From the NCBI RefSeq assembly GCF_050433225.1, contig NZ_JBNPXQ010000005.1, positions 186,001 through 250,000 of the forward strand: a stretch of 64,000 nt of DNA, in the 5' to 3' direction. How positions within the stretch are numbered: the stretch's first letter is position 1; each line of letters starts with the position of its first letter. The stretch comes from Sphingomonas_D zeicaulis (GTDB lineage Bacteria > Pseudomonadota > Alphaproteobacteria > Sphingomonadales > Sphingomonadaceae). Positions 1 through 8,413 of this stretch are shown here, piece after piece. The translations under genes were made by a program, and so were the position numbers. A model generated the notes under the pieces. The model made no database searches and was not told the DNA's origin. It saw only the letters and a program-made list of their open reading frames with translations.

Positions 1-458
1 ACGATGTGCGTTAGGGGGGTGTTGAGGGCGCGTTGGGGGTGCGTACGGGGGGTGCTGGCCGCCCTTCCGCCCCTACTGGCTTGTCGTCGCGCTCACCGAC
101 CTCGCCCGGAGTTGACAGGAAAGCTGTGGCCGCTCCCCGGCGCCCCCGGTTGGAACCGACGATTCACGGCAGCCGGGGGAGCAGCCATGCGATGGCGCCG
201 GGTACCATCGGCGATATCAGCCCGCGCGCCCGGTCGGCAACAAGGAGATTGCGATGATGACGACCATGACCAAGCCGGTTGCCGGGATCTCCGGAATGAT
301 CGGCCGCAAGAGGCTGGCGCACCCGCGGCCCACCGCAACGCCAGGCACCGGGGAACACGTGGTGGCGGCGGTCGGCGGCCACCACCTGTCTCTCACCCCC
401 TCGGGCGCAGGATCAGGCACGTTTCGCTGTAACCTTTGTCACCTTCGCGCGCCCCTGG
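1..458. other. no supportable gene; GC-rich hairpin
   Basis: No open frame here has protein-like composition. The only structure I see is an inverted repeat, GCTCCCCGGC at 132-141 against GCCGGGGGAGC at 172-182, giving a 10-bp stem with one bulged G. It could be part of an RNA or a decayed terminator; I cannot assign it. Confidence 0.4.
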
Positions 459-480
459 CCCCTCCCGCAAGTGGAAGGGG
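459..480 (-). terminator. hairpin after the glutamine synthetase remnant
   Basis: CCCCTCCC at 459-466 pairs with GGAAGGGG at 473-480 around a 6-base loop (8 bp, one G-U). It lies 6 bases past the stop of the minus-strand glutamine synthetase remnant. There is no clear T-run, so intrinsic termination is likely but not certain. Confidence 0.5.
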
Positions 481-486
481 GACCGG

Positions 487-1166
487 TCAACAGTCCAGCG
501 TGGTCTCGCGTTCCCAGCTCGTCAGGTGGCGGACATAGTCGTTCCACTCGCCAAACTTGAGCTTGAGGTAGCTCGGCACGAGCGGCCCCAGCGCGTTCTT
601 CAGGTCCGAGGCTTCCAGTGCGCGGAGCGCGTCGAGCAGGTTGAGTGGCAAAGTCTTTACGCCGGTGACGGTATGACCCTCCGTATACATGTTGATGTCG
701 AGCCGAGGGCCGGGATCGCGCTGCTGCTCGATGCCGTCGAGACCGGCCGCGAGGACGGTGGCGCCCATCAGATAGGGGTTGGCGGCACCATCGGCGAGGC
801 GGAGTTCGAAGCGGTCGCCCTCGGGCACGCGCACCATGTGGGTGCGGTTGTTGCCCGTCCACGTCACCGATTGCGGCGCCCAGGTCGCGCCCGAGGTGGT
901 GCGCGGCGCGTTGATCCGCTTGTAGCTGTTGACGGTGGGGTTGAGGAACGCCGCCAGCGCATCCGCTTCGCGAACAGGTCCGGATCGGCCGGGGTCATGT
1001 CCAGCCAGGTCGCGAAGCCGGCGAACCCCGCCCCGGCCTTCTGCATGCCGCCGATCGCCTGTGCGGGCACCAGCTTCGCGCGCTGGTTGCCGAAGAGATC
1101 GGTGAACGAAATCAGGAAATATTTGATCCCCAGCTTACGCGCTGCCGCTTCAAGGTCCTGCGCCAT
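487..1166 (-). pseudogene. glnT: type III glutamine synthetase, internally deleted and frameshifted
   Basis: The ATG at 1166 has a good ribosome site (GGGAGGA) and opens about 66 residues of a GlnT-type N-terminus (TDLFGNQRAKLVPAQAIGG, then GFATWLDMTPADPDLFA). Near 965-972 the sequence jumps, in another frame, to the family C-terminus (NPTVNSYKRINAPRTTSG, then NRTHMVRVPEGDRFELRLAD, ending HLTSWERETTLDC). From memory of the family (about 435-450 residues), roughly 220 middle residues are gone, including the Glu/His residues that bind metal and ATP. The two ends together encode about 226 codons. It once made glutamine from glutamate and ammonia; it cannot now. The C-terminal part could be read separately from a GTG at 867, but it would not be an enzyme. 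Confidence 0.9.
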
Positions 1167-1513
1167 CGAATGTCCTCCCGATCAGCGCGCCGACCCGCGA
1201 TAGAGCAGCGGACGTTGCTGGTTGGCCCGGAGGCAGAGTCCGGTTTCGGGCGGTGCATCGGGCGGCCCAGACGGCGAGGTGTGGCGCATAGCCGACATCC
1301 ATGTGCGAAGATCGCGCGGAGGAATTCGCGACCAACTGCATCAGTCAGCATCGAATGAACCGTGACCGAACCAAGTTCGGGTTATCGCTATTCCCAGGAA
1401 ATGATAGTGCGCAATCCGCGAAAGAATCGAAGCCGAAGTTGCTGCGCTCGGCCTCGACATCATCGGCCCACTGCGCCCTGACAGGTGACAGGGTACCATT
1501 CGACCGCCTGCGC
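1167..1513. other. intergenic, nothing recognised
   Basis: This gap separates the 5' end of the glutamine synthetase remnant from the 3' end of the leuD-like gene. It should hold the promoter of the remnant. No protein-like frame, strong hairpin or operator repeat was seen. Confidence 0.4.
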
Positions 1514-2146
1514 CTATTCCGATCGTTCGAGATAGACCCAGGGCCGCCGCTCCTCATCGGCGTGGCGGAAGGCTTCGATCTCGGCGCGTCGCTTGAAGGT
1601 CAGTTCGATCGCATCCTTGCCTTCGAGCAGCATCTCACGCGATTCGTCTTCCAGCGCGAAATTCCAGCGCTCTGCGCCGAAGGCCACCAAGCCCTTTTCG
1701 AGATCGACCTCGACCGTCGCCGCTTCATCCGCGTCCACTCCGGCGGCGATCGCTTCCACCACCGCGCGCGGAAGTTCGACGGGCACGATGCCGTTGCGGA
1801 TGCAGTTGCCGCGGAAGATCGGGTTGAAGCTGGGGGCGATGATCGCGCGGAAGCCTTTTTCGGCGAGCGCCCAGGCGGCATGCTCGCGGCTCGATCCGCA
1901 GCCGAAATTCGCACCGCCGAGCAGGATCGCGGCATCGCGATAGCGCGGCTGGTTCATCACGAAATCGGGATTGGGATCGCGCCCGCCGACGGTGCTGTAG
2001 CGCCAGCCAGCGAACAGCCCGTCCGCCAGCCCCTTCTTGGAGACCGACTTCATCTCCCGCGAGGGGATGATCGCATCGGTATCGATATTGTCGCGGACCA
2101 GAGGCAGCGCGACGGCGGCGAGGCGGATGAAAGGTTGCGCGCTCAT
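1514..2146 (-). CDS. leuD: LeuD-type dehydratase small subunit
   Basis: The product is a 210-residue swivel-domain subunit of an aconitase-superfamily dehydratase. The typical early motif DNIDTDAIIPSREMK and the GSSREHAAWAL loop are present. It pairs with the large subunit encoded just upstream, whose stop overlaps this ATG as ATGA. Known members isomerise isopropylmalate or hydrate citraconate, or work on dimethylmalate or related acids. The neighbours are a CoA-transferase and catabolic genes, with no leuA or leuB in sight. That favours a catabolic C5 or C6 dicarboxylate hydratase over leucine synthesis. This last point is inference. Confidence 0.88.
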   Translation of the reverse strand: MSAQPFIRLAAVALPLVRDNIDTDAIIPSREMKSVSKKGLADGLFAGWRYSTVGGRDPNPDFVMNQPRYRDAAILLGGANFGCGSSREHAAWALAEKGFRAIIAPSFNPIFRGNCIRNGIVPVELPRAVVEAIAAGVDADEAATVEVDLEKGLVAFGAERWNFALEDESREMLLEGKDAIELTFKRRAEIEAFRHADEERRPWVYLERSE

Positions 2147-3552
2147 GCTGCCCCCAGGCGGCGGGGATCGGCGATCATGCCCGCGATCGCGGAGGCGGCG
2201 ACCGTTTCGGGCGATGCGAGATGCGAGCGCGTCTCGGGGCCCTGCCGGCTCTCGAAATTGCGGTTGGTGGAGGTGACGACGCGCTGGCGGTGGCCGAAGC
2301 TCTCTCCGCCGGCGAAGAAGCACATCGAGCAGCCCGCCTCACGCCATTCGAAACCGGCGTCGAGGAACACGCGGTCAATCCCTTCGGCTTCCGCCGCCGC
2401 CTTGACGCGGGTAGAGCCGGGCACGCAGATCGCCTTCACATGCGGTGCCACATGCCGACCCTTGAGCACCGCGGCGGCGCGGCGCAGATCCGACAGGCGG
2501 GCATTGGTGCAGGATCCGATGAACGCCGCGTCGATCGGCAGCGCTTCGAGCGGCTGCCCCGCTTCGAGCCCCATATAGGCCAGCGCGCGATCATAGGCGG
2601 CGCGGGTGTCACGCGAACCGGTCGCCTCGAACGCGGGCACGGCCTGGCCGATCGGCACCGCGTGTTGCGGGCTGGTGCCCCAGGTGACCATCGGCGCGAC
2701 ATCGGCAGCGTCGACGACATGGTCGACATCGAACACGGCATCCTCGTCCGACCGCAGCGCGCGCCAGTCCCCAAGCGCGGTATCCCAGTCGGCGCCTTTG
2801 GGCGCATAGGCGCGGCCCTGCAGATAGGCGAACACCGTCTCGTCCGGCGCGATGATCGCCGAAAAGGCGGCCATCTCGGTCGCCATGTTGCACAATGTCA
2901 GCCGGCCCTCGACGTCGAGAGCGCGCACCGCTTCGCCGGCATATTCGAGGATGCAACCGTTTGCGCCGGCGGCGCCGAAGCGCGCGAGCATGTGGAGTGC
3001 GAGATCCTTGGGCGTCACTCCGAGCCCGAGCCGGCCCTCGACCGCGATCCGCATCGTCCGCGGCTTGCGCACGCGCAAGGTGGAGGTGGCGAGCGCATGT
3101 TCAGCCTCGGTCGAACCGATCCCCCAGGCGAGCGCGCCCATCGCGCCCTGCGTGCAGGTGTGGCTGTCCGGGCAGACCAGGCTGACGCCGGGCAGCACGA
3201 TCGCCTGTTCGGGCGAGATCACATGGACGATTCCCTGGCCGATATCGCCGATGTCGAACAAGGTCAGCCCGGCCGCCTGCGCGGCCTTGCGGGTCGCAGT
3301 GATGAACTGGGTGCCGGTCGGCATGATCGTGCGATCGCTGCGGCCGGGCAGCGTGTCGACGATATGGTCCATCGTCACGAAGGTCTGCGCCGGGGCCATC
3401 ACCGGCCGCCCCGCCTCGGCCAGGCTTTCCAGCGCGACGCTGCCGGTGCGCTCATGCAGCATCACCCGGTCGATCAGCAGCAGCGCCACGCCGTCGCCCA
3501 GATCGGCGATGGCGTGCGCATTCCAGATCTTGTCGAACAGCGTCAGGCCCAT
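2143..3552 (-). CDS. leuC: LeuC-type dehydratase large subunit
   Basis: The product is a 469-residue 4Fe-4S hydro-lyase of the aconitase superfamily. The iron-sulfur ligands are visible in GSCTNARLSDLRRAA and in WREAGCSMCFFAGG (Cys-x2-Cys). VCPDSHTCTQGAMGALAWGI is the conserved substrate loop. The ATG at 3552 is chosen because it opens MGLTLFDKIWNAHAI, the normal family start, and lies one base from the stop of the CoA-transferase. It forms one transcription unit with the CoA-transferase and leuD. It most likely hydrates or isomerises a small unsaturated diacid such as citraconate. A biosynthetic isopropylmalate isomerase cannot be excluded from sequence alone. Confidence 0.9.
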   Translation of the reverse strand: MGLTLFDKIWNAHAIADLGDGVALLLIDRVMLHERTGSVALESLAEAGRPVMAPAQTFVTMDHIVDTLPGRSDRTIMPTGTQFITATRKAAQAAGLTLFDIGDIGQGIVHVISPEQAIVLPGVSLVCPDSHTCTQGAMGALAWGIGSTEAEHALATSTLRVRKPRTMRIAVEGRLGLGVTPKDLALHMLARFGAAGANGCILEYAGEAVRALDVEGRLTLCNMATEMAAFSAIIAPDETVFAYLQGRAYAPKGADWDTALGDWRALRSDEDAVFDVDHVVDAADVAPMVTWGTSPQHAVPIGQAVPAFEATGSRDTRAAYDRALAYMGLEAGQPLEALPIDAAFIGSCTNARLSDLRRAAAVLKGRHVAPHVKAICVPGSTRVKAAAEAEGIDRVFLDAGFEWREAGCSMCFFAGGESFGHRQRVVTSTNRNFESRQGPETRSHLASPETVAASAIAGMIADPRRLGAA

Positions 3553-3553
3553 C

Positions 3554-4735
3554 TCAGCCGATGCTCCCCGCCGCGCGCATCTCTGCCATCCGCTCGGGCG
3601 TGAAGCCGAGTTCGGTGAGCAGCGCATCGCCATCCGCGCCGATCTGGGGAATGTCCCGCTGCAAGTCTAGCCGCTGGCCGTCGATCTCCACCGGCAGGCC
3701 GGGAAGTCGGGTCGGCGTGCCGTCGGGAAGGTTGAGGTCGAGCAGGCCGCCGGCGTTGAGGTGGGAATCGTCGAACAGATCCTCGGGCCGGGTGATCGGC
3801 GCGAAGGGCAGGCCGATCGTCTCCAGCTTCGCGACGAGATCCTCACGACGCATGGTGGCGAACAGCGCGCGCACCTGCGGCAGGATGATGTCGCGGGCCA
3901 GCACGCGCTGGTTGTTCTTCGCATAATCGGCATTGTCGCCGAGTTCGGTCAGCCCGAACGCGGTGCAGAAGGCCGCCCATTGCTGGTCGCTGACGACGCC
4001 GACAAACAACTGCTCGTCGGGCAGCATCGTATCGAACACGTCGTAGATCGCCCAGGCGGAGATGCGGACGGGCATCGGCGCCGCCGCCTTGCCGGTCACC
4101 GCCTGCTGCGCCATGTGCTGGCCGACAAGGAAGGCGGTTGTCTCGTAGAGCGAACAAAGCACCTCTCCGCCCTTGCCGGTGCGGTGGCGCCGTTCCACCG
4201 CGGCGAGGATGCCGATCACGCCGAACATGCCGCCCGTGATGTCGATCACCGAAGCGCCCGCACGCAGCGGCCGGCCCGGGGGGCCGGTCATATAGGCGAG
4301 GCCGCCCATCATCTGCGTCACCTCGTCCAGCGCGGTGCGCTTTTCATAGGGGCCCGAGAGGAAGCCCTTGGCGGAGCAATAGATGAGGCCCGGATTAGCC
4401 TCGGCCAGCGTCTCGTAGGAGAGGCCGAGCTTGGCGAGCGTGCCGGGGCGGAAATTCTCGATCAGGATATCCGCTTCCTCCGCCAGCCGGCGCGCGACGG
4501 CGAGGCCGTCCGCGGACTTGAGGTCGAGGCAGATGCTGCGCTTGTTGCGGTTGAACATCGGGAAATAGCCGGCGCCGGAGCCCAGCAGTCGGCGGGTCTG
4601 GTCCCCGCCGACCGGCTCCACCTTGATCACTTCGGCGCCAAGATCGCCAAGAATCACGCCGACCGCAGGGCCCATCACCATATGGGTAAATTCCACGACT
4701 TTCAGGCCGGCGAGCGGCAACGCGTCCTTGTCCAT
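3554..4735 (-). CDS. family III (CaiB/BaiF) CoA-transferase
   Basis: The product is 393 residues, normal for family III acyl-CoA transferases. The family features are the start PLAGLKVVEFTHMVMGPAVG, the catalytic-Asp region (ADILIENFRPGTLAKLGLSY) and the glycine-rich GGLAYMTGPPGRPLRAG stretch. These enzymes move CoA between carboxylic acids. The gene heads the minus-strand operon with leuC and leuD and is divergent from an HMG-CoA-lyase-type gene. By analogy with the known citramalate route, it could activate citramalate or a similar hydroxy-diacid for cleavage by the divergent lyase. The acceptor and donor are not readable from sequence. The repeated AT-rich operator lies in the 94-base divergent gap. 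Confidence 0.87.
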   Translation of the reverse strand: MDKDALPLAGLKVVEFTHMVMGPAVGVILGDLGAEVIKVEPVGGDQTRRLLGSGAGYFPMFNRNKRSICLDLKSADGLAVARRLAEEADILIENFRPGTLAKLGLSYETLAEANPGLIYCSAKGFLSGPYEKRTALDEVTQMMGGLAYMTGPPGRPLRAGASVIDITGGMFGVIGILAAVERRHRTGKGGEVLCSLYETTAFLVGQHMAQQAVTGKAAAPMPVRISAWAIYDVFDTMLPDEQLFVGVVSDQQWAAFCTAFGLTELGDNADYAKNNQRVLARDIILPQVRALFATMRREDLVAKLETIGLPFAPITRPEDLFDDSHLNAGGLLDLNLPDGTPTRLPGLPVEIDGQRLDLQRDIPQIGADGDALLTELGFTPERMAEMRAAGSIG

Positions 4736-4774
4736 CTTGATTCCGTTTATGGCCCCACGCCTTGTATGGCGCGA

Positions 4775-4804
4775 CTTATTTGATATAGAAATAGGACAAA
4801 TAAG
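4775..4804. promoter_or_regulatory. operator site A, probable GntR-type target
   Basis: CTTATTTG (4775-4782) and CAAATAAG (4797-4804) form a perfect 8-bp inverted repeat with 14 bases between. It sits in the gap between the divergent CoA-transferase and lyase genes. The core TTGATATAGAAATA is nearly repeated at 26691-26717, and TAGAAATAGGACAAATAA matches the reverse strand of 11883-11907 at 16 of 18 bases. AT-rich islands like this are exceptional in this GC-rich region. Confidence 0.68.
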
Positions 4805-4829
4805 GCAACAGAGTCGGAATGCACAGCAG

Positions 4830-5798
4830 ATGAGCGCCATGGACGGCATCGACATCCTCGTCAGCGAGGTCGGCCCGCGGGACGGGCTGCAGAGCATCAC
4901 CCCGATCATGCCCATCGAGGCGAAGAAGGCGTGGATCACCGCCGAAGCCGCGGCCGGCGTGCGCGAGATCGAGGTGGGCAGCTTCGTGCCCGCCAAGATC
5001 CTGCCGCAGCTTGCCGACACGCGTGAAGTCGTGGCGCACGCCCTCAAGATTCCCGGCCTGACGGTGGCCGTGCTCGTGCCCAATGCCCGCGGTGCCGAAG
5101 CGGCGCTGGAAGCGGGCGCGCACAAGATCACCCTGCCCCTCTCGGTATCGGAGACGCATTCGCTGCGCAACCTGCGCCGCACCCATGTGCAGGTGCTGGA
5201 GGAAGCGCGCAGCATCGCCGGCATGATCGCCGCGCTGCCCGCCGAGCGCCGTCCGCATTTTGAGGGCAGCCTTTCCACCGCCTTCGGCTGCACATTGGAA
5301 GGTGCGATCCCGGATGCGCAGATCGCGCGCCTCGCCGAAGGGCTGATGGCGGCGGGCTGCGACGAGGTTGGCCTTTCCGACACCACGGGCTATGCCGATC
5401 CGGCAGCGGTCAAGCGGCTGATCGCGCTGGTGCGCGGCACGGTTGGCGATGGGGCGCTCACCGGCATCCATCTGCACAACACCCGCGGGCTCGGCCTTGC
5501 CAACGCGCTCGCAGCACTCGAATGCGGGTTGACGACGCTGGACAGTTCGCTGGGCGGCCTCGGTGGCTGCCCGTTCGCGCCCGGCGCATCGGGCAATATC
5601 GTCACCGAGGATCTGGTGTTCATGCTGGAGGCGATGGGCCTCCGCACGGGCATCGACATCGAGCGGCTGGTGGCGGTGCGGGAAATCCTGGCGGCTGCGG
5701 TGCCCGGCGAGCCGCTCTACGGCTTCATTCCGGACGCGGGGGTTCCGCTGGGGTTCAACAGGGCGGCGGACGGCCAGCCGATCAAGGAGGTAGCATGA
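4830..5798 (+). CDS. HMG-CoA-lyase-family acyl-CoA lyase
   Basis: The product is a 322-residue TIM-barrel lyase of the HMGL-like family. The metal and catalytic motifs are EVGPRDGLQSITP (Arg-Asp at the start of the barrel), LSDTTGYADP, IHLHNTRGLGLANALAA (the His pair) and the glycine-rich loop LGGLGGCPFAPGASGN, which carries the family Cys. HMG-CoA lyases make acetoacetate and acetyl-CoA; HMGL-family relatives include citramalyl-CoA lyase. Next to a CoA-transferase and a LeuCD-type hydratase, the citramalyl-CoA type is attractive here. ATG 4830 or ATG 4839 could be the start. The stop overlaps the next gene as ATGA, so the downstream genes are co-translated. Confidence 0.87.
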   Translation: MSAMDGIDILVSEVGPRDGLQSITPIMPIEAKKAWITAEAAAGVREIEVGSFVPAKILPQLADTREVVAHALKIPGLTVAVLVPNARGAEAALEAGAHKITLPLSVSETHSLRNLRRTHVQVLEEARSIAGMIAALPAERRPHFEGSLSTAFGCTLEGAIPDAQIARLAEGLMAAGCDEVGLSDTTGYADPAAVKRLIALVRGTVGDGALTGIHLHNTRGLGLANALAALECGLTTLDSSLGGLGGCPFAPGASGNIVTEDLVFMLEAMGLRTGIDIERLVAVREILAAAVPGEPLYGFIPDAGVPLGFNRAADGQPIKEVA

Positions 5799-6475
5799 CG
5801 ATCATCGGCACGAAGATGGTGTGTGAGGACAAGACGGCACGCCAGCTCTTCGAAGAGGTGATGGCCAACCCCGCGCGGCGCAAGTTCGGCTTCGGCGAGA
5901 AGCTGGCGATCGTGAATGTCGACTTCCAGCAGGCCTACACCCGGATCGACATGTTCAAGACGGCTTATGAGACCGATCCGCGCCAGATCGAATATACCAA
6001 CACCCTCTCGCGCCTCGCCCGCGCCAAGGGCATGCCGGTGATCTGGAGCCATGTCGCCTACAAGGACGATGCCGGCGACGCCGGCGTGTGGGGCACGCGC
6101 ACCAACACCGAGGATTCGCTGCAGAACATCAAATATGGCAGCGAGCGCCACGCCTTCGATCCGCGCTGCGAGATCGACGCGAACGACCTGCAATACACCA
6201 AGCGCATGCCCTCCGCCTTCTTCGAGACGCCGCTCAATTCCTATCTGCGCTGGCACAAGGTGGATACGGTCGTGGTGACCGGCGGCAGCACCTCCGGCTG
6301 CGTGCGCGCGACCGCGGTGGATGCGCTTGCCTATGGCTTCCGCGCGATCGTGCCGATCGAGACCTGTGCGGACAAGCATGAGAGCTATCACTTCGCCAAC
6401 CTCACCGACCTCCAGCTCAAATATGCCGATGTCGAGCCGGTGCAGACCGTGATCGACTGGCTGGAGGCGCGTTGA
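5795..6475 (+). CDS. isochorismatase-family cysteine hydrolase (amidase)
   Basis: The product is 226 residues with the full cysteine-hydrolase triad: Asp43 in IVNVDFQQAYT, Lys136 in YTKRMPSAFF and Cys169 in GGSTSGCVRATAVDA. The insertion pattern and GVWGTRTN stretch resemble N-carbamoylsarcosine amidase and maleamate amidase (NicF-like) rather than true isochorismatases. It probably hydrolyses a small carboxamide or N-carbamoyl compound in the cytoplasm. The gene overlaps the lyase upstream and the deacetylase-family gene downstream. That places an amide-hydrolysing step in the same pathway as the CoA lyase. The exact substrate is not readable. Confidence 0.85.
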   Translation: MTIIGTKMVCEDKTARQLFEEVMANPARRKFGFGEKLAIVNVDFQQAYTRIDMFKTAYETDPRQIEYTNTLSRLARAKGMPVIWSHVAYKDDAGDAGVWGTRTNTEDSLQNIKYGSERHAFDPRCEIDANDLQYTKRMPSAFFETPLNSYLRWHKVDTVVVTGGSTSGCVRATAVDALAYGFRAIVPIETCADKHESYHFANLTDLQLKYADVEPVQTVIDWLEAR

Positions 6476-7401
6476 TGCGCGAGGGGGAGGCCGATCCCGG
6501 CCTGTACGACTTCCGCCCCTATCGCGACCGCGCGAAGATCGCTTGGCCGGAAGGCAAGACGGTTGCGGTCTGGGTATCGCCCAACATCGAATTCTATGAA
6601 CTCGATCCGCCGGCGAACCCGCACCGCAAGAGCTGGGCGAAGCCGCACCCGGACGTCGTCGGCTACAGCCACCGCGACTATGGCAACCGCGTCGGCCATC
6701 AGCGTCTCGTCGATGCGATGGAGCGGCACGGCTTCAAGGGATCGGTGTCGCTGTCGATCGCGATGTGCCAGCACCATCCCGAGATCGTCGAGCAAGTGAA
6801 CGCGCTGGGCTGGGAATTCTTCAGCCATGGCGCCTACAACACCCGCTATTCCTATGGGATGGACGAGGCGCAGGAGCGCGCGCTGATCGAGGATTCGATT
6901 CAGACGGTGCGCGCCGCGACCGGGCAGACGATCAGGGGCTGGCTCGCCCCCGCCCTCACCCACACGCCGCGCACCCTGGACCTGATCGCGGAATATGGCC
7001 TGACCTATACCTGCGATCTCTATCATGACGACCAGCCGGGGCCGGTGCATGTGAAGACCGGCAAGCTGATCTCGATGCCCTACAGCCTCGAGGTCAACGA
7101 TCATTACGGCTTCTCGGTCTACAATATGAGCCCGCGCGCCTATGCCGAGACTTTGATCCGTCAGTTCGAGCGGCTTGCGGCCGAGGGCGAGGCCTCCGGC
7201 ACGGTGATGTGCATTCCGCTGCACGCCTATCTGGTCGGCCAGCCGCACCGCATCGCGCCGTTCGAGGAGGTGCTGCGCCACATCGCCGCCGACGGCCGCG
7301 CGTGGATCACCCGCTCCGGCGACATCGCCGAGCATTATCTCGCCAATTGCTACGATGCGGCGGCGGCCGATGCGGCCCGCTATGCCAGGGAGGCCCGCTG
7401 A
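6475..7401 (+). CDS. PuuE-like polysaccharide deacetylase family hydrolase 1
   Basis: The 308-residue product has the NodB/polysaccharide-deacetylase fold of the allantoinase-like (PuuE) branch. Visible landmarks are VAVWVSPNIEFYELDPP, WEFFSHGAYNTRYSYGMDEA and the strand TIRGWLAPALTHTPRTLDL. The classical TFDDG metal motif is absent, as is usual for this branch, which acts on amide or ureide C-N bonds instead of sugars. No signal peptide is present, so it is cytoplasmic. ATG 6475 overlaps the upstream TGA by one base; TTG 6472 is an alternative. The following gene is a diverged paralogue starting on this gene's stop. Confidence 0.8.
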   Translation: MREGEADPGLYDFRPYRDRAKIAWPEGKTVAVWVSPNIEFYELDPPANPHRKSWAKPHPDVVGYSHRDYGNRVGHQRLVDAMERHGFKGSVSLSIAMCQHHPEIVEQVNALGWEFFSHGAYNTRYSYGMDEAQERALIEDSIQTVRAATGQTIRGWLAPALTHTPRTLDLIAEYGLTYTCDLYHDDQPGPVHVKTGKLISMPYSLEVNDHYGFSVYNMSPRAYAETLIRQFERLAAEGEASGTVMCIPLHAYLVGQPHRIAPFEEVLRHIAADGRAWITRSGDIAEHYLANCYDAAAADAARYAREAR

Positions 7402-8327
7402 TGGCGCTTGATCCCGCCTATCTCGACTATCCGAAACGCCACCACGGCATGGACCATGATCATTATCGCTGGTCCAACCTGTTCGAGCGGCCGCCGGTCA
7501 CCTGGCCGAACGGCAAGCGCGTCGCGCTGTGGATTCTGGTCAACCTCGAATGGTTTCCGATCACGCCGGAAGACAAGCCGTTCCGTGCGCCAGGCCACAT
7601 GCAGACCGCCTATCCGGACTATCGCCATTACACCGCGCGCGAATATGGCACGCGGGTGGGCTTCTATCGCCTGCTCGACGCCTTCGCCAAGGTCGGCGCG
7701 CGGGTATCGGTCGCGGTCAACGCGGCGATCGCCGAGCGCTATCCCTCGATCATCGCCGACATCGTCGCGGGCGGGCATGAGATCGTCGCCCATTCGACCG
7801 ACATGAACGCGACCATCGCCAGCGGCATCGACGAAGCGGTGGAGCGCGACCTGATCCTGCGTTCGCTGGATACGCTGGAGAAGGTTTCCGGCACGCGCCC
7901 GCGCGGCTGGCATTCGATCGCGCGCTCGCAATCGTTCAACACGCCGCGGCTGCTGGTCGAGGCGGGCCTCGACTATATGTGCGACTGGGTGAACGACGAA
8001 CTGCCCTATCGCTTCGCAACCGAGGCCGGCGAGATCGTCAACCTGCCGCTCAACCATGAGCTTTCGGACCGGCAGATCCTGGTCAACCAGCAGCATTCGG
8101 TTGATGGCTATGCCGAACAGATGCGCGACGCCTATGCGCTGCTCGACAGCGAGGCGAACCGCTTCGGCGGCCGCATGCTGCCGCTGAACCTGACGCCCTA
8201 CATCATCGGCCTGCCCTATCGCATCGACATCTTCGAGGTTCTGCTGACCGATCTCGCCGCAAGGTCGGGCACGTGGGTCGCACGCGGCGACGAGATCGTG
8301 GACGCGGCGCGGCCGGCGCTGGGCTGA
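7401..8327 (+). CDS. PuuE-like polysaccharide deacetylase family hydrolase 2
   Basis: The product is also 308 residues and is a diverged paralogue of its upstream neighbour. It shares the order of motifs: ALWILVNLEWFPITPEDK, YGTRVGFYRLLDAF, HEIVAHSTDMNATIASGIDEA and RPRGWHSIARSQSFNTPRLL. The TFDDG motif is missing here too. Its His-containing loop (AHSTDMN) differs from that of the first copy (SHGAYN), so the two may form a heteromer or act on successive substrates. It starts on the upstream stop (TGATG) and is the last gene of the plus-strand operon, followed by a strong bidirectional hairpin. Hydrolysis of a cyclic amide or imide is my best guess. Confidence 0.8.
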   Translation: MALDPAYLDYPKRHHGMDHDHYRWSNLFERPPVTWPNGKRVALWILVNLEWFPITPEDKPFRAPGHMQTAYPDYRHYTAREYGTRVGFYRLLDAFAKVGARVSVAVNAAIAERYPSIIADIVAGGHEIVAHSTDMNATIASGIDEAVERDLILRSLDTLEKVSGTRPRGWHSIARSQSFNTPRLLVEAGLDYMCDWVNDELPYRFATEAGEIVNLPLNHELSDRQILVNQQHSVDGYAEQMRDAYALLDSEANRFGGRMLPLNLTPYIIGLPYRIDIFEVLLTDLAARSGTWVARGDEIVDAARPALG

Positions 8328-8373
8328 CCCAGCCGGGCATCCGCTGACGGACGAAATTAAGGCTGCGAGCGGA

Positions 8374-8409
8374 CGCCGCGCCCGCCTGGATTACCGGGCG
8401 GGCGCGGCG
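8374..8409. terminator. bidirectional hairpin terminator
   Basis: A perfect 13-bp inverted repeat (CGCCGCGCCCGCC at 8374-8386, complement at 8397-8409) with a 10-base loop lies between two converging genes. It ends the deacetylase operon and probably the aldehyde dehydrogenase operon. Confidence 0.75.
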
Positions 8410-8413
8410 AGGC

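Noticed and set aside
4..432. Plus-strand open frame of 142 codons at the left edge
   Set aside because: Composition is Arg/Gly/Pro-rich as expected from GC-rich non-coding DNA; no ribosome site or recognisable motif.
1301..2578. Long plus-strand frame of 425 codons
   Set aside because: Antisense to leuD and leuC, whose motifs are unmistakable; it is a GC-rich shadow frame.
1514..3552. Leucine biosynthesis operon
   Set aside because: No leuA or leuB nearby and a CoA-transferase is the first gene of the operon; a catabolic role fits the context better, although not proven.
2221..3603. 460-codon plus-strand frame over leuC
   Set aside because: Antisense shadow of leuC without any family motif.
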